A DNA stretch of 52,160 bases from Candidatus Mesenet longicola (lineage in GTDB: Bacteria > Pseudomonadota > Alphaproteobacteria > Rickettsiales > Anaplasmataceae): NCBI GenBank assembly GCA_016860565.1, contig BNGT01000002.1:1-52160 (forward strand). Direction: 5' to 3'. A program made the translations under genes and the position numbers. Below are positions 41,023 to 50,459 of the stretch, one piece after another. Under the pieces are notes generated by a model that was not told the DNA's origin, ran no database searches, and saw only the letters and a program-made list of their open reading frames with translations. Every line of letters starts with the position of its first letter. Within the stretch, counting starts at the first letter, position 1.

Positions 41023-42462
41023 ATGTTGGACAACAATGAGGAAGATCTATCGAAAGTATTGTCATATCAAATTAGAATAGATAACACTGAAGGAATAAAA
41101 AGTGCTATACGTGAGGGTGATAAGCCTGTCAACCGTGGTATTCCACAATATAGAAGCTTAGCTAATGCAATATATAACAATTGTAGTCAGGCTTCACTGG
41201 AAGCTCTTATTGAGGGTGGTGCCGAAGTTGCAAAAGGGTATGGCATTCACACTGATGATCTAATGTCATTATTAGATTTAGGTTATCAAGAAGAAAATTG
41301 TGTAACCTATAGCGACAATTATAACTTTAGAATAAGCTCTAGTAAAATAAAGCTTCTTTTAGATAATGGAGCAAAAATTGTCTATGATTTATCTCCACTT
41401 CAAGACAAAATAATAGCTAGCATAGATCAGTGCAAAATAGATAAGAAATTTGATATATTTAATGATTTTTCAACAGATCATTTAAAACTTTTAGAAGATT
41501 CTAGACTAGTATCTAATGATAATTATGATCAGTGGTGTACTATGATGGAGAAATTATCAAAATTTCAATGTGAACATATGGATGACGTGTTTAATTTAGT
41601 AAAACACTTTTTCTTACATCGTATGCATAATGAAAGAAGGGATGAACCAGAGAGAAGATTATGGCAACTTCACATTAATACCCTTACAGAAAAGGGTAGA
41701 GTTATTATGCTCCACTATACTTTTCAGAAGCATCCACAAGATACAACGGATGATCGCCTAGTTTCATGTACTTACTACACAACTTTACATCATATTTTTC
41801 AAAACAGAAATTTACTTGAAGATATAGAAAGAGTGATAGATTCAGCCCAATTAATAATAAAGCAAAAAAAGGGATCTGTTATAAGTAATAATATACAATC
41901 TCAAGCTATTTTAATAAATGAAAGCGGATTGCATATAACAGACACAACTAATATACCATCTCTAAAACATACTTTTTCTACAGCATACAAAATAGTTACT
42001 CTTGCTGCGTATCAAATTATGTATCATGATAAAAAGCAAAATAATAAAGCAAAAATAGCAGGTTTGATTGAAGAGGTAATTAAATGTGGTGTAACTAAAG
42101 AGGAAATATTTGAATCTTTTAGTCAGTTTTGCTGCGATTATACAAGAGAGCAGTGTATCACAGGAGCAATAGAAAAAGGCAAATTGCCAGGTTTTGATTA
42201 TCACAAACTATTTGAATACATAAAAAAGTGTATCTCTTCTCAACAAGCTAACTGGCAAAATCTACCGCCTGAAATTGGTACAAAGGTTTCTGAACACTTA
42301 AACACAAAAGATGGCTGCCAAGCTGAAAATGCTAATGAAATTGCAAAAGAAGGGAAAAAAAATAAAACTGAAGCAATAAGACAGCAAATTCCAGATACAC
42401 CTACCACCGAAATGGAAGTGCAAATTGGAAACTTAAGCATTGCAGCTCCAAGCAGGCAGTAA
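41023..42462 (+). CDS. Hypothetical protein, degenerate ankyrin-like N-terminus, C-terminal F-box/PRANC-like segment
   Basis: LEALIEGGAEVAK, IKLLLDNGAKIV; NWQNLPPEIGTKVSEHLNTKD near the C-terminus. Confidence 0.7.
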   Translation: MLDNNEEDLSKVLSYQIRIDNTEGIKSAIREGDKPVNRGIPQYRSLANAIYNNCSQASLEALIEGGAEVAKGYGIHTDDLMSLLDLGYQEENCVTYSDNYNFRISSSKIKLLLDNGAKIVYDLSPLQDKIIASIDQCKIDKKFDIFNDFSTDHLKLLEDSRLVSNDNYDQWCTMMEKLSKFQCEHMDDVFNLVKHFFLHRMHNERRDEPERRLWQLHINTLTEKGRVIMLHYTFQKHPQDTTDDRLVSCTYYTTLHHIFQNRNLLEDIERVIDSAQLIIKQKKGSVISNNIQSQAILINESGLHITDTTNIPSLKHTFSTAYKIVTLAAYQIMYHDKKQNNKAKIAGLIEEVIKCGVTKEEIFESFSQFCCDYTREQCITGAIEKGKLPGFDYHKLFEYIKKCISSQQANWQNLPPEIGTKVSEHLNTKDGCQAENANEIAKEGKKNKTEAIRQQIPDTPTTEMEVQIGNLSIAAPSRQ

Positions 42463-42468
42463 ATTCAG

Positions 42469-42532
42469 AAGGTTGGGATAAAAATGTTTTATATTGCTCT
42501 ATAAATTATCCATTATTTTATCCCACCTTTTT
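42469..42532 (+). terminator. Inverted repeat with T-tract, candidate intrinsic terminator
   Basis: AAGGTTGGGATAAAA ... TTTTATCCCACCTTTTT. Confidence 0.55.
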
Positions 42533-42632
42533 CTGCGCTCTAAAATTCCTCTTAAAAACTAAATCAATTTAAAGAAAATTCATAGACATATTCTATCATA
42601 TTTAGTGTTGTAATATATTGGGGGATATAGTG

Positions 42633-45278
42633 ATGTTAAGACATAAGCATTTTCATCAACATTATGTTAATGCATTATTAGAAAAAACAGTATACGGCAT
42701 AAACAGTAATCATTATCTAGGTTTGTTGCTGTATTATATTAATTTTTTAATTAGAAGAGAATACACTGAGGAAGCCTTTAAAGTACTGCAAAAGGTAATT
42801 GTTAAAAACAATTTTTTACTACAAAGAAGAGATTCTGGGTATGGATCGGATTTTGAAAGCTACTTATCAGACTCTGAAGAAATTCTATATGAAGATTATG
42901 AAGAAGTTAATCAATATGATGCTAATGATACGGGATTATATGAAGAGATAGTAAAAAGAATAACTAAAACGCTAATTAATGCTGGAATTAATATAGGAAC
43001 ATACAAGTATGAAAGGGTAGAAACGCCACTGCATTGGGCTACAAGGGAAAATAATATTAATCTTATAAACTTCTTTATAGAGTTGGGAGTTGATATTGAA
43101 ATTCAAAATAAAAGCGGGGCAACAGCATTACACATGGCAGCTATAAATGATAATTTTAATATTATTACAGAGCTGACTAAACAAAAATCAAATCAAGAAT
43201 TGAAGGCATTAATTGAGCAAGAATTAAGTAAAGAACTGCTTAAGCAAAGATTAAAAACTAACGTAAAGGACGATGAAGGTAATACACCACTATTCCTTGC
43301 TGTATCTTGTGAAAATGACAAGATAGTAAAGTCTTTACTTAATGCTGGTGCAGATCCAAACATCTTTTGCCCACTGGGTGATGATTTTTATATAAAAACC
43401 CCTGAACTACAAAATATAAAATGCACATCACTTCATCTTGCAGCATTTATAGGCAATTTTGGCTTAATTAACTTACTCATAGAGTATGGAGCAGATATTA
43501 ATGCTGTATGCAAAAATAAAAAGTACTCTTGCCTTCATATGGCTGTTTTAGGTGTTACATGTTATTATGATGAAGGAATTAGTGAAGAAAAGGAGGAAGA
43601 GTATTTAGAGGTAGTTGATGCTATAATATCAAAATTTCCAGGTCAAATCAATGCGCAAGACCACGAAGACAATTCACCATTACATCGGGCAGTTAATACA
43701 AAGCATGAAGATACTATAAGGATTTTATTAGATCATGGTACTTCATTACAGAAGTTTAGAAAGGGTGGGTATACTCCTTTTCATGATGCTGTAAGTATAG
43801 GAAGTTTAGCTTTAGTAAAGCTACTGTTAGAAAGTAGTAATGAAAAAGAAAAAATAATTAATTCTGTTTATAGAGATAAAGGCTTTTCTGGATGTGCTCC
43901 TCTGCATTTAGCTGTTAATGATTATATTGAATGCTTAAGTCAAGAAAATAATCAATCAGATGCATTAGAAATAATAAAATACTTATTATCTTATCCTGAC
44001 CTTGACATCAACATTCAAGATTTCCAAGGAGAGACTCCTCTACACTATGCAATAAAATATATCAAAGATGATGAATTAGCGTTAACACTAATAAAAGAAC
44101 TCCTTACTGCAAAGAATATCAATCCATTCATTAAAGATTGCTTTAACAAAACTCCTTTTGATTATGCTAAAGAAAGTAATAGGAGCAAAATATTACAAGC
44201 TTTAATTGATCACCAATATGGATCTGATAAGGATAGCCTGCTTCATTTGGCTGTAAGTAATGGTGATAGTGAAGCAATTGATTATTTAATAGAAGAAAAA
44301 ATTTTTGATATTAATTCAGAAAACAGTTACGGTTATAGCCTTTTGCACATAGCATCAAAAGAAGGAAACGTTGAAGTTATAGAAAGATTACTCCATAAAG
44401 GGGCGGCAATTGATGAATCAGAAGGATGTGGACGCACCCCATTACAAATTGCTGGAATAAATGGGAATTTAGGTGCAGTTGAGTCATTGCTTAAAGTCGG
44501 TGCGGATGTTAATGCAAAAGATATTAGGGGCGCTACAGTTATCCACCTAGTAATTGGTCTGTATATTCAGCTACTTCAGGATAAAGATGGTAATGATATA
44601 GAGCGAAGTAATATACTAAACATAATTGAGTATCTATTGAAATGTGACAGATTGGATATTAATGCTCAAGTTAATCAAAAAGAATTTTGTGATTACACTG
44701 TTAATAAAAAAACAGTACTACATCATTTAATACTTAACAATGTACCAGCTGAACAGCAAAATAAAAAGATCTGTTTGATTCAAAAGGTATTATGTAATCA
44801 AAAAATTGATCCGTTTGTCAAAGACGCTGAGAACAAGACCCCGATTGATTGTTGTACAGAACAAGAAAAACGTGATTATCCTATTTTAGGTCAATATGCC
44901 GAAATACAGGCAGATAGGAATACAAGAATTAAAAACTATAAAACAAGAGAATGCATTGCATATGCACTGACTTTATGTGCAATAAATTCTGTTTTTGCTG
45001 GAATATACGCTAGCCAATATACTTTAGGAGGTATAGCTTTGGATCTAAGTCTAGTATTTATAGTTAATATAGCTGCACTGACTTGTTGCTTGATTATCAA
45101 TAAGTGCGTAGAAAGGGTAGTTGAAGAAAAGTTTAAAAATAAGATTGTTAATCTTTTTAATGGTTATATTCAAGCTGAAGAACAATTAAACCATGTAATA
45201 GAAAATTGTAGTGATCTACCAATACCTAACAAACTAGGTTGTATTGATAAACAAAGTTTTTCTCAAATTTGTAGATAG
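42633..45278 (+). CDS. Large ankyrin repeat protein with C-terminal TM hairpin and DSGYGS motif
   Basis: ETPLHWATRENNINLINFFIELGVDIEI..., many ANK repeats; ECIAYALTLCAINSVFAGIY / LSLVFIVNIAALTCCLII. Confidence 0.93.
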   Translation: MLRHKHFHQHYVNALLEKTVYGINSNHYLGLLLYYINFLIRREYTEEAFKVLQKVIVKNNFLLQRRDSGYGSDFESYLSDSEEILYEDYEEVNQYDANDTGLYEEIVKRITKTLINAGINIGTYKYERVETPLHWATRENNINLINFFIELGVDIEIQNKSGATALHMAAINDNFNIITELTKQKSNQELKALIEQELSKELLKQRLKTNVKDDEGNTPLFLAVSCENDKIVKSLLNAGADPNIFCPLGDDFYIKTPELQNIKCTSLHLAAFIGNFGLINLLIEYGADINAVCKNKKYSCLHMAVLGVTCYYDEGISEEKEEEYLEVVDAIISKFPGQINAQDHEDNSPLHRAVNTKHEDTIRILLDHGTSLQKFRKGGYTPFHDAVSIGSLALVKLLLESSNEKEKIINSVYRDKGFSGCAPLHLAVNDYIECLSQENNQSDALEIIKYLLSYPDLDINIQDFQGETPLHYAIKYIKDDELALTLIKELLTAKNINPFIKDCFNKTPFDYAKESNRSKILQALIDHQYGSDKDSLLHLAVSNGDSEAIDYLIEEKIFDINSENSYGYSLLHIASKEGNVEVIERLLHKGAAIDESEGCGRTPLQIAGINGNLGAVESLLKVGADVNAKDIRGATVIHLVIGLYIQLLQDKDGNDIERSNILNIIEYLLKCDRLDINAQVNQKEFCDYTVNKKTVLHHLILNNVPAEQQNKKICLIQKVLCNQKIDPFVKDAENKTPIDCCTEQEKRDYPILGQYAEIQADRNTRIKNYKTRECIAYALTLCAINSVFAGIYASQYTLGGIALDLSLVFIVNIAALTCCLIINKCVERVVEEKFKNKIVNLFNGYIQAEEQLNHVIENCSDLPIPNKLGCIDKQSFSQICR

Positions 45279-45336
45279 AATTTAAAATTGCAAAAATTTA
45301 GCTGATCTAGTATATTATATTTTTAAATGATTATAT

Positions 45337-45855
45337 ATGATAGATATAAGTAAGATTACTGCTGGTGAAAATCCTCCTAAAGTAGTTAATGCAATTATTG
45401 AGATTGGTGCAAATTCATATCCTATTAAGTATGAGTTTGATAAAGAAATAGATCTATTGCAGGTTGACAGATTCTTATCAACAGCTATGCATTATCCATG
45501 CAATTACGGCTTTATTCCCAAAACTCATGCTGAAGATGGTGATCCAGTAGATATTTTAATTTTAACACAATTTCCTTTGATACCAAAAGCTATAATAGCT
45601 GCTCGTCCAATAGGGGTGCTTTCTATGTCTGATGAAGCAGGAATTGATGCAAAAATATTATCAGTACCTACTTCTAATGTTGACCCTTACTATGATAACA
45701 TAGGTAATTATTCTGACTTACCTAAATCTTTACTGGATAAAATTGCTCACTTTTTCTCTCATTACAAGCAATTGGAAAAAAATAAAGAGGTCAAAGTAGA
45801 AGGATGGAATGGCATAGAGAAAGCACATGAAATTATTGAAGCAGCTCTTGTGTAA
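45337..45855 (+). CDS. ppa: Inorganic pyrophosphatase
   Basis: KYEFDKEIDLLQVDRFLSTAMHYPCNYGFIPKTHAEDGDPVDILIL. Confidence 0.97.
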   Translation: MIDISKITAGENPPKVVNAIIEIGANSYPIKYEFDKEIDLLQVDRFLSTAMHYPCNYGFIPKTHAEDGDPVDILILTQFPLIPKAIIAARPIGVLSMSDEAGIDAKILSVPTSNVDPYYDNIGNYSDLPKSLLDKIAHFFSHYKQLEKNKEVKVEGWNGIEKAHEIIEAALV

Positions 45856-45929
45856 AATAATGTTAGTTTTAGTGCCTCTGTTAAGCTTTTAAATTATATG
45901 TTAAAATCAACGTATATGTTAATAATATA

Positions 45930-48173
45930 ATGCAAAAGGCTAAAGAAATAAAATTGAATAGTTGCAGGAACAATAATGCGATAGGAGCTATAATAGATAA
46001 TATAGCACTGATTTGGTCAATATTTCAGATACTTATTGCTTCTCCTGTTCTTATCTGGCTTACAGCACATTTGGGTTTTATAGCAGTATTATTAAACGAC
46101 TTTCACCTTCGCTTAATACATTTAAGCTTTGCGTTATTTTTAACTTTTCTCTCTTCTTCAAAATCTTATAATCAATATAATAAGATTCCTTTAGCTAGTT
46201 GGGTATTAGCATTAATCTCATCTTTCTCAGTGCTTTATCTATTTATATTCTACGAAGAGTTGGCAATTAGAGTCGCAATGCCAACTAATATTGATTTAAT
46301 TATTTCAATAATTGGAATTTTACTTCTGCTTGAAGCTGCAAGAAGAACTGTTGGTATGCCTATTGTCATTATCAGTGCTATTTTTTTACTGTATTCATAT
46401 TTTGGACAGTATATGCCTATGATTATAGCACATAAGGGCAATTCTCTCAGCGCTATTGCTTCACATGAATGGTTATCATCAGAAGGGGTATTTGGAGTAG
46501 CTTTGGCTACTTCAGCAAATTTTATCTTTCTTTATGTATTATTTGGTGCATTACTTGAAAAAGCTGGAGGTGGAGAATTTTTTATAAAATTATCTTTTGC
46601 TTTACTTGCAAGATTTACTGGTGGTCCAGCAAAAGCTGCTGTAGTTGCTTCTGGTCTTATGGGTATGATTTCTGGCTCTTCTATGGCCAATACTATCACT
46701 ATAGGAACCTTTACTATCCCCCTTATGAAAAAAATGGGTTTGAGTGCAGAAAAGGCAGCTGCAATTGAAGTATCAGCTGGAGTAAACGCACAAATTATGC
46801 CTCCGGTAATGGGAGCAGCAGCTTTTTTAATATCGGAATTTCTATCAATACCATATGCTTTAATTGTAAAATATGCCATAGTCCCAGCTATTTTAATCTA
46901 TATAACATTACTGTATATTGTACACCTTGAGGCTTGCAAATTAAACGCCAATATAGGCGATGACATGAATAAGAAAACTAATTTCAATTATTACACTCTA
47001 CTTACATCTTTAGTATCAATTTGCTGTTTTATTATTTTTTGCGGAGTAATTTATTTTGTAATACAAGGCATTTATCATTTTTTTGGAGCTACAGGTTACA
47101 GTATTTATCCTATCTCTCTTTTAGTTATATCTATTTACGTACTAATGCTATGGTATCAGTCTCAGTATGAAAAAAGTGATAGTAATTCATTAAGACAAAC
47201 GCTCATATCTGGATTACATTATTTTATTCCTGTATCTATCCTAGTTTGGTGTTTAACAATAGAGAAAATGTCGTCGGCTTTATCATGCTATTGGACTATA
47301 ATATTCCTTATATTCATGTTGCTGATGGGGGATATAATTACATCCTTCCTTAGAAAGGAAAAAGTAAATATAGTGAGTAAGCTAAAAAGTAACTTAAATA
47401 ACCTACATGAAGCTATGGTTATTGGTGCAAAAAATATGATACCAGTTGCAATTGCAACTGGTACTGCAGGTGTTTTGGTTGGTTCAGTATCACTTACAGG
47501 CTTTGGGCTATCAATTGGCAATCTAATAGAAAATCTCGCAAATGGAAGTTTACTTATAACGCTTGTTTTAACAGCAATAATATGCATTATTTTAGGAATG
47601 GGGATGCCAACTACTGCTTGCTATATAGTTGTTTCAACTCTTATGATTCCTATTTTAAATCATATTATACAGTTAAATGAATTTGATATTGCTCAAATAG
47701 CGCTACATTTATTTGTATTTTATTTTGGTCTAATGGCAGATGTTACTCCTCCAGTTGGTTTAGCTTCTTATGCTGCAGCTGCAATAGCACAGGCTAATGC
47801 ATTTAAAGTTGGTATCCAAGCTTTTCTTTATAATATCAGGACAATGCTTGTACCATTTGCGTTTGTTTTTAATAATGAATTAATTTTGTATAAAATAAAA
47901 AGTGTGCCACACTCTATATGTACTATAATTACATCTCTAATTGGTTTAATAGTAATATCTTCTGGTATGCAAGGGTATTTTATTAGGGTAAGTAAATTTT
48001 ATGAATCGGTTTTGCTTTTTGTGGTAGGTTTTATTTTACTCTTCCCTAGAGCAATTATTGCTTTTGTTCCTGTACATACTGGTTACGCGTATGCATTATG
48101 TGGAATTATTTTGCTAAGCGTAATTTTTTTGCAAAACGGATTTAAAGGTATAAGTAAATGCTTGATGTCATAG
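45930..48173 (+). CDS. TRAP transporter permease, fused small/large subunits (4TM/12TM type)
   Basis: GGGEFFIKLSFALLARFTGGPAKAAVVASGLMGMISGSSMANTITIG; 747 aa. Confidence 0.93.
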   Translation: MQKAKEIKLNSCRNNNAIGAIIDNIALIWSIFQILIASPVLIWLTAHLGFIAVLLNDFHLRLIHLSFALFLTFLSSSKSYNQYNKIPLASWVLALISSFSVLYLFIFYEELAIRVAMPTNIDLIISIIGILLLLEAARRTVGMPIVIISAIFLLYSYFGQYMPMIIAHKGNSLSAIASHEWLSSEGVFGVALATSANFIFLYVLFGALLEKAGGGEFFIKLSFALLARFTGGPAKAAVVASGLMGMISGSSMANTITIGTFTIPLMKKMGLSAEKAAAIEVSAGVNAQIMPPVMGAAAFLISEFLSIPYALIVKYAIVPAILIYITLLYIVHLEACKLNANIGDDMNKKTNFNYYTLLTSLVSICCFIIFCGVIYFVIQGIYHFFGATGYSIYPISLLVISIYVLMLWYQSQYEKSDSNSLRQTLISGLHYFIPVSILVWCLTIEKMSSALSCYWTIIFLIFMLLMGDIITSFLRKEKVNIVSKLKSNLNNLHEAMVIGAKNMIPVAIATGTAGVLVGSVSLTGFGLSIGNLIENLANGSLLITLVLTAIICIILGMGMPTTACYIVVSTLMIPILNHIIQLNEFDIAQIALHLFVFYFGLMADVTPPVGLASYAAAAIAQANAFKVGIQAFLYNIRTMLVPFAFVFNNELILYKIKSVPHSICTIITSLIGLIVISSGMQGYFIRVSKFYESVLLFVVGFILLFPRAIIAFVPVHTGYAYALCGIILLSVIFLQNGFKGISKCLMS

Positions 48174-48799
48174 TTATTTTTGTAATTATTCTTTGTATTT
48201 TTGTTGCTTTCATGAGAGGAGGGCTAAAAGAGCTATTTGGACTGGTGGGGATGTTTTTATCAGTAATACTGACAATAAACCACTTTGATTTCTTTAAAAT
48301 GAACTATATGAATACAAAATATATAGAATCAGAATTAGTAGCAAATGTTCTTTCTACAATTTCTATTTTTGTCATTGTTACTATAGCCATTATAATAGTA
48401 AATAGTTGGATTATGTATGTGCTAAGTCCCATAAGGCTTGGTGTTACAGATAGACTAAGCGGTATATTTATTGGCGTTTTGAAAGGTATTATATTTTCTT
48501 CTATTATATTTTTTGCGATAGAGGTCTATTGTTTTACTTTCTATACTAAAAGCGAAAATGAGGGCAGTAATATAGAAGATATTCTACCAGGTTGGCTGAT
48601 TGATTCGCATTTTTATCCTATGTTTCACGTAATTGAAAATAGTTTAAATACATATGTACCACAATCGATACACTCTAAGATAGAAAGGCTTGGTTCTAAT
48701 TTAAAGGATGCTGTGGATAAAAAATTACAAGAGAAGGAAAAGCAGGAAGAAGATAAGCAGAAAAATAAAGAGATTAAAAAACATAAGAGAGATAAGTAA
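48158..48799 (+). CDS. CvpA family membrane protein
   Basis: VIFVIILCIFVAFMRGGLKELFGLVGMFLSV; RLSGIFIGVLKGIIFSSIIFF. Confidence 0.82.
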   Translation: MLDVIVIFVIILCIFVAFMRGGLKELFGLVGMFLSVILTINHFDFFKMNYMNTKYIESELVANVLSTISIFVIVTIAIIIVNSWIMYVLSPIRLGVTDRLSGIFIGVLKGIIFSSIIFFAIEVYCFTFYTKSENEGSNIEDILPGWLIDSHFYPMFHVIENSLNTYVPQSIHSKIERLGSNLKDAVDKKLQEKEKQEEDKQKNKEIKKHKRDK

Positions 48800-48884
48800 T
48801 TCTATATCTCTTTAATATTATAAGATTTTAAAATATTGGACTTAAGCTTCAAAAGTTATAAATTTAAATATTTAAAATAGTAGT

Positions 48885-50276
48885 ATGAGTGATACTAGAA
48901 TAGAATCTGATAGCTTAGGAGAAATAGCTGTTCCAAGTAATCATTACTGGGGAGCACAAACTCAACGTTCTTTGGAAAATTTCAAGATTGGCTCAGAAAA
49001 AATGCCAATTTCTTTGATTAAAGCTTTAGCGATAGTGAAATTAGCTGCAGCGCGTGTTAATATAAGATATGGAGATATTGCAAATGATGTAGGTAGTGCT
49101 ATTTGTCAAGCAGCGCAAGAAATAATAGATGGCAAGTTTGATGAAGAATTTCCACTTGCTATTTGGCAAACTGGTTCTGGCACTCAGACCAATATGAACA
49201 TCAATGAAGTCGTAGCTAATCGTGCAATAGAGATAGTGGGGGGAATAATTGGAAGCAAATCTCCAGTACATCCAAATGATCATGTTAATTACGGGCAATC
49301 TTCAAACGATACCTTTCCAACAGCAATGCATATAGCTGCAGCTAAGCAAATAAATGATCTACTTGTTCCTAACATGCAAGAGTTATATAAAACATTGGAT
49401 TTAAAGTCACAAGAGTTTGAGCAAATTATCAAAGTTGGACGTACTCATTTGCAAGATGCAACTCCACTTACTTTGGGACAAGAATTTTCTGGTTATGCAG
49501 CTCAAATTCAAAAGGGTATTGAGCGAGTAAAAACTGCTTTAACAAATATATATGAACTTGCGCAAGGAGGCACTGCAGTTGGTACGGGTCTTAATACTAA
49601 GAAAAACTTTGCTTTGGATTTTGCAAAGGAAGTAGCAGAAATAACGGATCTACCTTTTGTAACAGCAAAAAATAAATTTGAAGCATTAGCAGCAAATGAT
49701 GCACTAGTTGAGCTCAGTGGAGCATTAAATACAGCTGCAGTAAGTATTATGAAAATTGCAAATGACATAAGACTTCTGGCATCAGGACCAAGGTGTGGTA
49801 TTGGAGAAATAATATTACCGACTAATGAACCAGGATCATCAATTATGCCAGGAAAAGTAAATCCAACTCAATGTGAAGCAATCACTATGGTATGTGCTCA
49901 AGTAATGGGAAATCACACAACCGTTACAATTGCTGGTAGCAACGGTCATTTTGAGCTCAATGTTTTTAAACCAGTAATTATCTATAACGTACTACAGTCG
50001 GTTCAGCTTTTGGCTGATGCTAGTATTAATTTTAGTAATAAATGCATAGTTGGAATTCAAGCCAACAAAAAAAGAATATCAGATTTATTAAATCAATCTT
50101 TAATGCTAGTTACCGCTTTAAATACCCATATAGGTTATGACAATGCAGCAAAAATAGCAAAATATGCCTATGACAAGAACATCACTCTCAAAGAAGCTGC
50201 TGTAGAACTTAAGCTGCTTAATGAACAACAATTTGATGAGATCATAAAGCCAGAAAATATGATTAGCCCTAAGTGA
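48885..50276 (+). CDS. fumC: Fumarate hydratase class II
   Basis: [36 protein letters not shown]. Confidence 0.97.
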   Translation: MSDTRIESDSLGEIAVPSNHYWGAQTQRSLENFKIGSEKMPISLIKALAIVKLAAARVNIRYGDIANDVGSAICQAAQEIIDGKFDEEFPLAIWQTGSGTQTNMNINEVVANRAIEIVGGIIGSKSPVHPNDHVNYGQSSNDTFPTAMHIAAAKQINDLLVPNMQELYKTLDLKSQEFEQIIKVGRTHLQDATPLTLGQEFSGYAAQIQKGIERVKTALTNIYELAQGGTAVGTGLNTKKNFALDFAKEVAEITDLPFVTAKNKFEALAANDALVELSGALNTAAVSIMKIANDIRLLASGPRCGIGEIILPTNEPGSSIMPGKVNPTQCEAITMVCAQVMGNHTTVTIAGSNGHFELNVFKPVIIYNVLQSVQLLADASINFSNKCIVGIQANKKRISDLLNQSLMLVTALNTHIGYDNAAKIAKYAYDKNITLKEAAVELKLLNEQQFDEIIKPENMISPK

Positions 50277-50413
50277 ATTAGTTGTGTTAGGAGATATAAG
50301 AAAATTTCAATTAATTTTCAGATTTATATTATCTTTTTCCCAACCACTCAATCTATAGAATAGAGTTAAGCTAAAATTCATCAAAAATAGCTATACTCAT
50401 ATAAGAATAAAAA

Positions 50414-50438
50414 ATACGCTCAAGCGTATATATATAAT
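50414..50438 (+). promoter_or_regulatory. Inverted repeat ATACGCT-CA-AGCGTAT next to candidate -10 TATAAT of ankyrin gene
   Basis: Perfect 7-bp arms at 50414..50429; TATAAT at 50433..50438. Confidence 0.4.
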
Positions 50439-50459
50439 GCGCTATTGGTTAGGGGGAAC

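Noticed and set aside
46532-46879. 115-aa minus ORF
   Set aside because: Antisense to the TRAP transporter permease.
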